DNA from: JBBSQE01 sp038258095
Lineage (GTDB): Bacteria > Actinomycetota > Thermoleophilia > Solirubrobacterales > 70-9
Direction of reading: 5' to 3'
NCBI GenBank assembly: GCA_038258095.1
Contig: JBBSQE010000086.1
Span: 1-12,181 of the forward strand
Length of the DNA stretch: 12,181 nucleotides
Below, piece after piece: positions 6,373 to 12,181 of this stretch. Under the pieces are notes generated by a model, which saw only the letters and a program-made list of their open reading frames with translations, did no database searches and had not been told where the DNA came from. A program made the position numbers and the translations under genes. The first letter of the stretch is position 1. Each line of letters begins with the position of its first letter.

Positions 6373-8022
6373 ATGTCCGCCCAGGCCACCCAGCCCGCCG
6401 CGCCAGCCGCGCCGCCGCGCGCCGCAGCGCCGGAAGACCGAGCCCGGTTCGCGGGTGCGGAACGCTGGATCCCGGCGGCGGTCGCGCTCGTGAGCGTCGT
6501 CGGCTTCGTCATCCGTCTGCTCAATCTCGACCAGGGACTGCTGGCCGACGAGCTCTCGACCTATTGGATCGTCCACGACCGCGGGCTGCGCGAGGTCGTC
6601 GACCTCGTCCACAGCGACGCGGAAATCACTCCTCCCGTCTACTTCGTGCTGAGCTGGGCGACCTCACACCTCGGCTCTGACGCCATGTGGCTGCGTCTGC
6701 CGAGCCTGGTGTGCGGGTCGCTCTCGATCCCCCTCCTCTACCTGCTCGGCGCCCGGACGATCGGCAAGACGGCGGGGGCACTGGGCGCGACCCTGTTCGC
6801 CCTGAGCCCGTTCATGATCTATTACTCCACCGAGGCCCGGGCCTACTCGGTGATGATCTTCCTGCTGATCGTCTCCACCCTGGCCCTGGTCTCGGCGTGC
6901 GAGGGCCGCAGCAAGGCCTGGTGGGCTCTCTACGCAGCCTCGATCTGCCTGGCGATGCTCAGCCACTACACGGCGATCTTCTATCTCATCGCCCAGTTCC
7001 TCTGGGCCGCCTGGGCGTACCCGCTGGCCCGCAGGTGGCTCCTCGGCGCGAGCGTCGCCGCCGCCGTCGGCTTCCTTCCCTGGATCACCGGCTTCATCGC
7101 CGACAACAACTCGCCGACCACGGCGATCCTCAACGCCCTGCAGCCCTTCGACTTCACCTCCGTCAAGTACGCCACGGAGCAATGGGGGGTCGGATACCCC
7201 TACGTGCCGCTTCATTCCGCTCCGGGCAGGGTCGCCATCGTGCTGCTGATCGCCGCGGCGGTGATCGCGCTCGTGGGAATCGCGGTGCGCGCCTACCGGC
7301 GTCGGGCGACACGTCCGAGGCTGGCCGAAGCCCTTCCTCCCAGGGCGGGGCTCGTTCTCGTCGTGCTCCTCGCGCTGGCGACGCCGGCCGGGGAGGCGCT
7401 CTCGAGCGCGGTCTCAACCAACCTCTACGGGGCCCGCAATCTCGACGCCGCCTGGCCCGGACTGGCTCTGGCGCTCGGCGCCGCTCTGGTGGCGGCGGGA
7501 CCGATCGCGGGAACGCTTGCCGCCGTCGCCGCCATCACCGGATACGGGATCGGAGCCTCCCATACGCTCGACCCGGACTTCGCGAGGACGAACTACCGCG
7601 ACGCGGCCGCCTTCATCGACTCCAAGGCCAAGCCGGGGGACGTCATCCTGGACGGAGCCGCGCTCACGCCCGTACCGACCACGGGCCTGGACGTCTTCCT
7701 CTCCCCGGGCCACAGGGAGATTCGCCTCGATCTGCCGCGCAGCGACCGTCCGTTCATGGTCGGCGACCCCGTGCCATCCCCCGTCGTGCTCACCCAGCGC
7801 GCCTTCAGGGAGGGGCGCGGCCACCAGGTCATCGTCCTCGCGTTCCTGCCGACTCCGGTCGTGCGGGCGGGCGCGCCCCACACCGATCCAGCTCACCGGC
7901 GTGTCACCGAGATCCTCAAGCACCCGCCCTACGGCTTCCATCGGGTCGAGCGAAAGGTCTTTCCCGGCATCCCGAGGCTCGCGGCCCTCATATACCGCAG
8001 CGATTCCTCGGGCTCCGGCTGA
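6373..8022 (+). CDS. GT39-type membrane glycosyltransferase (PMT/ArnT-like)
   Basis: A 549-residue multi-pass membrane protein resembling glycosyltransferase family 39 (protein mannosyltransferase/ArnT type), which move a sugar from a polyprenyl-phosphate donor to an acceptor on the outer face of the membrane. A proline/alanine-rich N-terminal tail precedes the first membrane segment (about 33-50). The loop after it carries L-A-D59-E60, the acidic pair expected at the catalytic site. TPPVYFVL and the family-like SPFMIYYSTEARAYS follow, then many hydrophobic segments (about nine to eleven in all). The final 120 residues or so are soluble and probably extracytoplasmic (NYRDAAAFIDSKAKPGDVIL onward). 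Sugar and acceptor are unknown. The GT2 gene across the junction could make the lipid-linked donor, but the two sit on opposite strands and this is inference. It ends in a stem-loop shared with the convergent methyltransferase gene. Confidence 0.88.
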   Translation: MSAQATQPAAPAAPPRAAAPEDRARFAGAERWIPAAVALVSVVGFVIRLLNLDQGLLADELSTYWIVHDRGLREVVDLVHSDAEITPPVYFVLSWATSHLGSDAMWLRLPSLVCGSLSIPLLYLLGARTIGKTAGALGATLFALSPFMIYYSTEARAYSVMIFLLIVSTLALVSACEGRSKAWWALYAASICLAMLSHYTAIFYLIAQFLWAAWAYPLARRWLLGASVAAAVGFLPWITGFIADNNSPTTAILNALQPFDFTSVKYATEQWGVGYPYVPLHSAPGRVAIVLLIAAAVIALVGIAVRAYRRRATRPRLAEALPPRAGLVLVVLLALATPAGEALSSAVSTNLYGARNLDAAWPGLALALGAALVAAGPIAGTLAAVAAITGYGIGASHTLDPDFARTNYRDAAAFIDSKAKPGDVILDGAALTPVPTTGLDVFLSPGHREIRLDLPRSDRPFMVGDPVPSPVVLTQRAFREGRGHQVIVLAFLPTPVVRAGAPHTDPAHRRVTEILKHPPYGFHRVERKVFPGIPRLAALIYRSDSSGSG

Positions 8023-8033
8023 GCCCGGAGCCC
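8010..8033. terminator. Stem-loop between convergent GT39 and methyltransferase genes, probable bidirectional terminator
   Basis: GGGCTCCGG (8010-8018) and CCGGAGCCC (8025-8033) are perfect 9-bp complements around a 6-nt loop. The hairpin covers the GT39 stop codon (8020-8022) and ends 1 bp before the methyltransferase stop codon (8034-8036). There is no T-tract on either side, so it would be a stem-only terminator of the kind reported in high-GC bacteria. Confidence 0.6.
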
Positions 8034-8777
8034 TCAGCGCTTCTCGGCGAGAACCACGTTGTGTGCGCAGCGGACGCGGAGCACGGGCGTTCGCTCGGCG
8101 AGGCGCTCGAGGCGCTCGGCGAGCCCGAGCAGGCTCTTCGGTGTGAAGTCCGGGATCAAACCGAGCTGGTCCACCTCGATCGGGTAGGCGCCGCCCGCCT
8201 CGAGGCCGGTCAGCAGCTCGTCGAGCCCGACGAGGCGCTCGTCCCCGGCATCCTGCGGGACCCGCTTCATCAGGTGGGGCCAGTAGGGATTGCGCGGGTT
8301 GTGGTCCCAGATCAGGACCCGGCCGCCGGGCCGGACCACTCGAGCCATCTCCAACAGGGCCTTGCGGACGGCGGCGCGATCAGCGACGTGATGCATCGTC
8401 GCGACGGAGACCGCGAAGTCGAACTCGCCGTCCGGGAACGGGAGGTCGGTGCCGGACCCGCGCACGCCCTCGACTTTCGGGGCCTCGCGGGCCATGACCT
8501 CGAGCATCGGGCCCGAGGGATCGAGGCCGACGACGTCGTACCCGGCGGCGTCGAGCTCCTTGGCGAGCACGCCCGTGCCGCAGCCCATGTCGAGCACCCG
8601 CCCGAGCGGGGCATGCCCCCGGATGTAGGCGACCCGCTTGCGGAGGTAGTGGTCCATGACGTGGGACGGCAGCGTCTCGTCATAGACATCGGCGATGTCG
8701 TCGAAATGCTCCTGGGAGGCGTCGCGGCCCGCGGTCGGTCCCCCACCCGCAGTCGGCCCCGCGGAGCCCTGGGTCAT
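8034..8777 (-). CDS. Class I SAM-dependent methyltransferase
   Basis: A 247-residue methyltransferase with the Rossmann-like AdoMet fold. Motif I is VLDMGCGTG (61-69), the acidic residue that ends strand 2 is D86 (GLDPS), DLPFPDGEFD (111-120) is the next loop, and VVRPGG (147-152) is the post-motif. After it comes WDHNPRNPYWP (157-167), a pattern I associate with methyltransferases found near polysaccharide glycosyltransferases. The first 20 residues are Gly/Ala-rich and probably disordered. The acceptor is unknown. Its ATG overlaps the GT2 stop as ATGA (8777-8774), so the two are almost certainly translated from one message, and the methyl acceptor may be the GT2 sugar product or a related lipid or glycan. 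Confidence 0.9.
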   Translation of the reverse strand: MTQGSAGPTAGGGPTAGRDASQEHFDDIADVYDETLPSHVMDHYLRKRVAYIRGHAPLGRVLDMGCGTGVLAKELDAAGYDVVGLDPSGPMLEVMAREAPKVEGVRGSGTDLPFPDGEFDFAVSVATMHHVADRAAVRKALLEMARVVRPGGRVLIWDHNPRNPYWPHLMKRVPQDAGDERLVGLDELLTGLEAGGAYPIEVDQLGLIPDFTPKSLLGLAERLERLAERTPVLRVRCAHNVVLAEKR

Positions 8778-9544
8778 CCGCCGTACCCATACGGCACGCG
8801 CTCGGACCCGTCGAAGGCGCCGGGCCGGGGAAGCTGGCGCGGAGCGCGGAGGCGGAAGCGGAGGATCAGCCTGATCATCGTCAAACCGAGGCGGAAGGCT
8901 GTCAGGTGGCTGCCGGTGACCGAGGAAACGCCGACCCGCGGGAGATAGTTGACGGGCACCTCGACGAACCGAGCGCCGGAGACGATCGTCAGCATCATGA
9001 TCTCCGGGCCGGCATGGCTCGCGCCGACCTTCATGTTCTGCTCGACGTAATCGGAGAGGCGCCGGTCGAGCAGCCGATACGTACACCCGATGTCGGAGAG
9101 GTGGCTGGTGTTGAAGAGCACCTCGACCATCTTTGCGACCGCCCAGTTGCCCCATTTCAGGAACGACCCCATGTTGGCCCCGTCCCAGATCAACTCGCGA
9201 GTCGTCCTGGTCCCGAAGACGGCCTCACATTCGCCCGAGTAGGCGAGCAGCTTGACGAGGTCGGAGGGAAGAAACGTGCCGTCGGGCTCGGCGAGGACGT
9301 TCAGGTCACCGTTGGCCTCGGTCAACCCGCGACGGATCGCGTTGCCGTAGCCCTGCTTGGACTCGAACACCTCGCGCGCCCTTGTCTTCGCGACCTCCTC
9401 CGAGGTCCCGGGCTGCGCGTTGTTGTTGACGACCAGCACCTCGTCGACGTAGCCCGTCTCATAGAACCCGTCGATGACGGCTCGGATCGAGTCGCGCTCG
9501 GCGTAGGTCATCAAGATGACCGTGACTGTCTGATCTCCCCACAT
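8774..9544 (-). CDS. GT2 family glycosyltransferase, dolichyl-phosphate-sugar synthase-like
   Basis: A 256-residue GT-A fold enzyme. The start VTVILMTYAERDSI (7-20) and DEVLVVNNNAQPGTSE (34-49) are the nucleotide-sugar binding region. KQGYGNAIRRGL follows at 63-74. Where family 2 usually has DxD this protein has AEPDGTF, so E86-P-D88 would be the metal/nucleotide site; from memory related actinobacterial proteins also have an E-x-D-G here. GTRTTRELIWDGANMG (111-126) and SDIGCTYRL (150-158) are typical of the polyprenyl-phosphate sugar transferase group. The last third has basic, partly hydrophobic sequence (LTMIRLILRFRL) that may touch the membrane; no full transmembrane anchor is certain. 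It is the first gene of a pair with the methyltransferase. ATG 9544 is used because an in-frame stop lies 54 nt upstream; no Shine-Dalgarno is visible. Confidence 0.9.
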   Translation of the reverse strand: MWGDQTVTVILMTYAERDSIRAVIDGFYETGYVDEVLVVNNNAQPGTSEEVAKTRAREVFESKQGYGNAIRRGLTEANGDLNVLAEPDGTFLPSDLVKLLAYSGECEAVFGTRTTRELIWDGANMGSFLKWGNWAVAKMVEVLFNTSHLSDIGCTYRLLDRRLSDYVEQNMKVGASHAGPEIMMLTIVSGARFVEVPVNYLPRVGVSSVTGSHLTAFRLGLTMIRLILRFRLRAPRQLPRPGAFDGSERVPYGYGG

Positions 9545-9592
9545 CAGGTGGCGGCCCCGCCAGCCGATCTGCCGCCGGCGCGGGACCCGCCG

Positions 9593-9598
9593 ATTCTA
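9593..9598 (-). promoter_or_regulatory. Possible -10 box (TAGAAT) for the GT2-methyltransferase pair
   Basis: TAGAAT, one mismatch from TATAAT, lies on the minus strand in the 67-bp gap after cysC and 48 nt before the GT2 ATG. The -35 region is poor. If real, it would separate this pair from the sulfate operon upstream instead of leaving them on one message. Confidence 0.28.
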
Positions 9599-9611
9599 GG
9601 CTGCGGCGGCG

Positions 9612-10181
9612 CTACGAGGTGACGGCCTGGCCGGCCGGGATCAGTTCCCGCTCCTCGAGGTAGGCGATCACCTTCGCGGCGGACTCATCGGGCTCCTCGG
9701 ACTCGGTCGCGAGGGTCAGCTCCGGAGCCTTCGGCACCTCGTAGGGGTCGGAGACGCCGGTGAACTCCTTGATCTCACCTGCGAACGCCTTCTTGTAGAG
9801 ACCCTTGACGTCGCGCTCGGCGCAGACATCGACCGAGGCCTCGACGTAGACCTCGATGAAACGGGTGCCCATGATCTCCCGGGCCTCGCCCCGCAGGGCC
9901 TCGTAGGGGGAGATCGCGGCGGTCATCACCGGGACGCCGTTGCGGGAGAGCAGGTCGGCGACGAAGGCGATCCGGCGGATGTTGATGTCGCGGTCCTCCT
10001 TCGAGAACCCCAGGCCCTTCGAGAGGTTCTCGCGGACCACATCGCCGTCGAGGATCTCGACCCGCGAGCCTCGGTCGCGCAGCTCGTGCTCGACGAGCTT
10101 CGAGATCGTCGTCTTGCCGGCTCCGGAGAGGCCGGTGAACCAGAGGCAGAAGCCTCCGCGGTTGTCCGGTGCGTGGGTCAT
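9612..10181 (-). CDS. cysC: Adenylylsulfate (APS) kinase
   Basis: A 189-residue APS kinase: APS + ATP gives PAPS + ADP, in the cytoplasm. Walker A is GLSGAGKTT (17-25). LDGDVVRENLSKGLGFSKEDRDINIRR (44-70) is the substrate-binding segment characteristic of CysC. AISPYEALR (89-97) carries S91, the position of the phosphorylated serine in the E. coli enzyme. RDVKGLYKKAFAGEIKEFTG (123-142) is the lid, and DPYEVP (145-150) follows. The length is that of a stand-alone CysC. The ATG is secure: AAGGAGGA (10189-10196) lies 7 nt upstream, inside the end of sat, and the two genes are separated by 3 nt. It is the last gene of the sulfate operon. Confidence 0.97.
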   Translation of the reverse strand: MTHAPDNRGGFCLWFTGLSGAGKTTISKLVEHELRDRGSRVEILDGDVVRENLSKGLGFSKEDRDINIRRIAFVADLLSRNGVPVMTAAISPYEALRGEAREIMGTRFIEVYVEASVDVCAERDVKGLYKKAFAGEIKEFTGVSDPYEVPKAPELTLATESEEPDESAAKVIAYLEERELIPAGQAVTS

Positions 10182-10184
10182 TCG

Positions 10185-11252
10185 TCAGTCCTCCTTGTAA
10201 GCGTCGATCAGGATGTCGGCCACCTCGTGTCGCGAGAACTCCTCGGGTGGGCGTTCGCCGTTCCCGAGCATCTCGCGCACCTTCGTGCCCGACAGGAAGA
10301 GGTGCGAGTCCTGGCCGTGCGGGCAGGTCTTGCCCGAGGCGAGCCCCTCGCACTCCTCGCACCAGAACGTGTGCTCGAACATCAGCGGCTCGATGCCGAG
10401 CTCATCGATGTCGATCGTGTCGAAGATCTCCTGCGCGTCGTAGGTGCCGTAGTAGTCACCGGCGCCCGCATGGTCGCGGCCGACGATGAAGTGGGTCGCG
10501 CCGTAGTTGCGGCGGATGATCGCGTGGAGCACCGCCTCGCGCGGGCCGGCGTAGTGCATCTTCGACGGCTTCACACCGAGGATCACCCGGTCCTCCGGGT
10601 AGTAGTTCTCCATCAGGACCTCGTAGCAGCGCATCCGCACGTCGGCGGGGATGTCGCCCGCCTTTGTCTTGCCGATCAGCGGGTGGATGAAGAGCCCGTC
10701 GCAGGTCTCGAGCGCGGCCTTGGTGAGGTACTCGTGCGCGCGGTGGATCGGGTTCCGGGTCTGGAAGGCGACGATCTTCTTCCAACCGCGGTCGGCGAAC
10801 TCCTTCTTGGACTCGGCCGGCGTGAGGTAGCGGCGCATGAACGCCTCCTCGTGGTTCGGGAGCGCATCGACCTCGAGCGGGCCGGCGATGCAGCGGTCGC
10901 CCTCCTCGTAGATCGCGGCGACGCCCGGGTGGGCCTCGTCGGTCGTGCCGTAGACCTGCTCGGCCTCCTGCTTCGTGTCGCGCTCGAAGATCTCCTCGAC
11001 GGTGATCCGGCCCAGGGCCTTGCCGTCGTCGGCCGACAGCTCCACGACATCCCCGACCCCGCACTCGAGATCCGTGGGGAGCGTGATCGGAATGGGCCAG
11101 TAGCCCTCCTCCGTCGACAGGCGCATGTTCTCGCAGACCGACTTCCAGTCCTCGGAGCCCTGGAAACCCTTCAGGGGCGCGAAGCCGCCGTTGGCGATCA
11201 TCTCGAAGTCGGCGGTTGAGCGCTCGGACAGGGTCAGGGAAAGCTCAGGCAT
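10185..11252 (-). CDS. sat: Sulfate adenylyltransferase (ATP sulfurylase), short N terminus
   Basis: A 355-residue ATP sulfurylase, making APS and pyrophosphate from sulfate and ATP. The nucleotide site QTRNPIHRAHEY is at 164-175, GRDHAGAGDYYG at 258-269, and SGTKVREML at 321-329. C298, C301 and C310 with a nearby His (FWCEECEGLASGKTCPHG) form the zinc-type site known from Thermus-like enzymes. Relatives are usually about 380-400 residues and start with a PHGG-x-L-V-x-R segment. Here the protein starts almost directly at the next conserved part (FEMIANGGFAPLKGF, 16-30). A TGA stands immediately before the ATG, so no in-frame extension exists. The gap to cysH (77 bp) is the longest in the operon. 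The Shine-Dalgarno is weak. Function is very likely intact since all catalytic motifs are present. Confidence 0.96.
   Translation of the reverse strand: MPELSLTLSERSTADFEMIANGGFAPLKGFQGSEDWKSVCENMRLSTEEGYWPIPITLPTDLECGVGDVVELSADDGKALGRITVEEIFERDTKQEAEQVYGTTDEAHPGVAAIYEEGDRCIAGPLEVDALPNHEEAFMRRYLTPAESKKEFADRGWKKIVAFQTRNPIHRAHEYLTKAALETCDGLFIHPLIGKTKAGDIPADVRMRCYEVLMENYYPEDRVILGVKPSKMHYAGPREAVLHAIIRRNYGATHFIVGRDHAGAGDYYGTYDAQEIFDTIDIDELGIEPLMFEHTFWCEECEGLASGKTCPHGQDSHLFLSGTKVREMLGNGERPPEEFSRHEVADILIDAYKED
10189..10196 (-). promoter_or_regulatory. Strong Shine-Dalgarno for cysC
   Basis: AAGGAGGA on the minus strand lies within the last codons of sat, 7 nt before the cysC ATG. It is the only strong Shine-Dalgarno I see in the window, fitting an internal operon gene that cannot be leaderless. 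Confidence 0.7.
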
Positions 11253-11316
11253 TCAGGAATCTCACAGACGTGTAGGGGGCTTTGTTGACTGGCGGGGTAC
11301 GGAAAGCGACGGGGGA

Positions 11317-11330
11317 GGCTAGCGGCTAGC
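11317..11330. repeat. Tandem GGCTAGC x2 at the end of cysH
   Basis: Two adjacent copies of GGCTAGC (11317-11323, 11324-11330) abut the cysH stop codon (TAG at 11332-11330, sharing one base), and each holds the palindrome GCTAGC. The rest of the 77-bp cysH-sat gap has no clear promoter or hairpin. Significance unknown; possibly slippage. Confidence 0.4.
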
Positions 11331-12055
11331 TAGTTGATCCCGCATTCCGACTTGTCAGACCCGGCCCAGCGCCCGTCGCGGGGTTTGCCGCGGGGACCTA
11401 CGGGCTGGGTGCAGTGGGTGCAGCCGATCGAAGGATAGCCACGATCGTGGAGAGGGTTGTAGGGAAGCTCGTTGGTGTGGATGTGATTCCAGACGTCTGA
11501 CTCCGACCAGTCGGCCAGCGGGTTCACCTTCCAGAGGCCGAACTTCACGTCCCAGGCGAGCTTCGGGGTCATGGCGCGTCGCGCTGAATCGCCGCGGCGA
11601 ACGCCCGCGCCCCAGACGTCGACGGTCTCGAGGGCCCGGCGCATCGGCTCGACCTTGCGCAAGCCGCAGCAGGTGTCGGAGTCCCTCCGCCAGAGCTCGT
11701 CTCCGTAGAGCGCCGCCTGCTCAGCGATCGTGATGTTGTGGTAGCGGTCGAACTGGACTCCGAAGCGCTCTTCGAGGCGGTCGCGAGTCTCGTAGGTCTC
11801 CGGGAAGAGGACGTCGGTGTCGAGGTAGAAGAAGTGTGCGGCGGGGTTCGCCTTCGTCGCCAGGTCCATGACGACCGAGCTGGTCTTCTGAAACGAGCAC
11901 GCGAAGTAGTGGCTCTCGCCGAACGTCTCGAACACCCACTCGATCACCTCCGACGCCGTGCGGCCCTCGAGGTCGGCCGCGATCGCCTCGTGGTCGAGGT
12001 CGGGATTCGGCGCCGGGGTCGCGGCTACCTGGAGTGTGTCGGGAGGGGGCTTCAT
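11330..12055 (-). CDS. cysH: APS/PAPS reductase with iron-sulfur cysteines
   Basis: A 241-residue assimilatory reductase, converting APS (or PAPS) to sulfite with thioredoxin as electron donor. The nucleotide-binding loop is FACSFQKTSSVV (51-62), and the strand LDTDVLFPETY (78-88) follows. Cys pairs C129-C130 (DTCCGLRK) and C212/C215 (GCTHC) are the ligand set for the [4Fe-4S] cluster found in APS-reducing CysH and absent from E. coli PAPS reductase. WGAGVRRGDSARRA (148-161) is the substrate-binding arginine region, and the catalytic C238 is in KSECGIN at the very C terminus. Members of this group include some that accept both APS and PAPS. ATG 12055 lies 10 nt after the stop of the upstream gene, with AGGACA as a weak ribosome site; the frame is open further upstream but would overlap that gene. 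Clearly an operon with sat and cysC. Confidence 0.95.
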   Translation of the reverse strand: MKPPPDTLQVAATPAPNPDLDHEAIAADLEGRTASEVIEWVFETFGESHYFACSFQKTSSVVMDLATKANPAAHFFYLDTDVLFPETYETRDRLEERFGVQFDRYHNITIAEQAALYGDELWRRDSDTCCGLRKVEPMRRALETVDVWGAGVRRGDSARRAMTPKLAWDVKFGLWKVNPLADWSESDVWNHIHTNELPYNPLHDRGYPSIGCTHCTQPVGPRGKPRDGRWAGSDKSECGIN

Positions 12056-12065
12056 GGGTTGTGTC

Positions 12066-12181
12066 CTAAATGGCGCACTCGCCCTCGCCGCGCTCGACGC
12101 GGTAGGGATCGTGGCGGTCCCAGTCGATGAACTGCTGCATCGTCTCAAGGCCGAAGTCGGCGGGCAGAGTCAGGTCCTTCA
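12066..12181 (-). CDS. 3' end of an unidentified gene upstream of cysH
   Basis: The last 37 codons of a gene reading leftwards, ending with TAG at 12068-12066. The tail contains LETMQQFIDWDRHDPYRVER and ends in GECAI. It lies 10 nt before cysH on the same strand, so it is almost certainly in the operon. Its place suggests a sulfite/nitrite reductase or another sulfate-assimilation protein, but the fragment itself shows no diagnostic motif, and I do not claim the identity. Confidence 0.65.
   Translation of the reverse strand, partial: KDLTLPADFGLETMQQFIDWDRHDPYRVERGEGECAI

Noticed and set aside
6687..8948. A 753-codon open frame on the + strand through GT39 and the methyltransferase
   Set aside because: Another shadow frame; the translation is repetitive Arg/Gly-rich sequence, while the GT39 and methyltransferase frames carry clear family motifs.
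10086..11219. A 377-codon open frame on the + strand antisense to sat
   Set aside because: Shadow of sat. Val/Leu/Asp-rich translation without recognisable domain; sat has all catalytic motifs on the other strand.
11253..11329. A frameshift hiding the missing Sat N terminus
   Set aside because: No frame of this 77-bp gap encodes a PHGG-type segment, so the short N terminus is not a simple frameshift.
558..12055. A single sulfur island joining the sulfatase to cysH-sat-cysC
   Set aside because: About 7 kb of unrelated genes in both orientations lie between them, so shared regulation is not supported by the layout.
1..12181. CRISPR array, tRNA/rRNA, insertion sequence, integrase, toxin-antitoxin or phage genes
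   Set aside because: No repeat-spacer pattern, terminal inverted repeats, transposase or integrase motif, or RNA gene was seen on either strand.

Overview
The window is GC-rich bacterial chromosome with tightly packed genes and very short gaps. It looks like an actinobacterium. The evidence is a fused biotin carboxylase/biotin carrier acyl-CoA carboxylase alpha chain, start codons sitting 7-8 nt behind TANNNT boxes with no Shine-Dalgarno (the leaderless arrangement common in Actinobacteria), free use of GTG and probably TTG starts, and a strong C/G third-position bias. The protein style reminds me of Thermoleophilia/Solirubrobacterales, but that is an impression from family resemblance, not a demonstrated placement. 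I see no tRNA, rRNA, insertion sequence, integrase, CRISPR array or phage gene.

Layout. Positions 1-438 (-) hold most of a GNAT acetyltransferase that runs off the left edge. Divergent from it, 558-2258 (+) encodes an exported sulfatase resembling N-acetylglucosamine-6-sulfatase; the 119-bp gap between them carries an 18-bp near-palindrome. Positions 2300-4066 (-) encode the acyl-CoA carboxylase alpha chain. Divergent from it, 4128-4958 (+) is a PHP-domain phosphoesterase with one changed metal-site residue. Positions 4968-6287 (-) are a DUF2254 membrane protein, and divergent from that 6373-8022 (+) is a multi-pass GT39-type glycosyltransferase. It converges on a translationally coupled pair, a GT2 glycosyltransferase (8774-9544, -) and a SAM methyltransferase (8034-8777, -), with a perfect 9-bp stem-loop spanning the junction. 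The right end is an assimilatory sulfate operon read leftwards: an unidentified partial gene (12066-12181), cysH (11330-12055), sat (10185-11252) and cysC (9612-10181).

How the genes may work together. Sat makes APS from sulfate and ATP. CysH carries the CC...CxxC iron-sulfur signature of reductases that can use APS directly, and CysC phosphorylates APS to PAPS. The operon therefore has a reductive branch and a possible PAPS branch for sulfation, while the sulfatase at the far left would hydrolyse sulfate esters outside the membrane. GT2, methyltransferase and GT39 proteins suggest modification of a cell-envelope glycan, with polyprenyl-phosphate sugar as the likely link, but no product can be named. 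The carboxylase, PHP, DUF2254 and GNAT genes look like ordinary housekeeping or uncharacterised neighbours. I found no evidence for a wholly new system. The most useful observations are the repeated leaderless box, the operator-like palindrome, the PHP metal-site change, the coexistence of cysC with an iron-sulfur CysH, and the shortened Sat.
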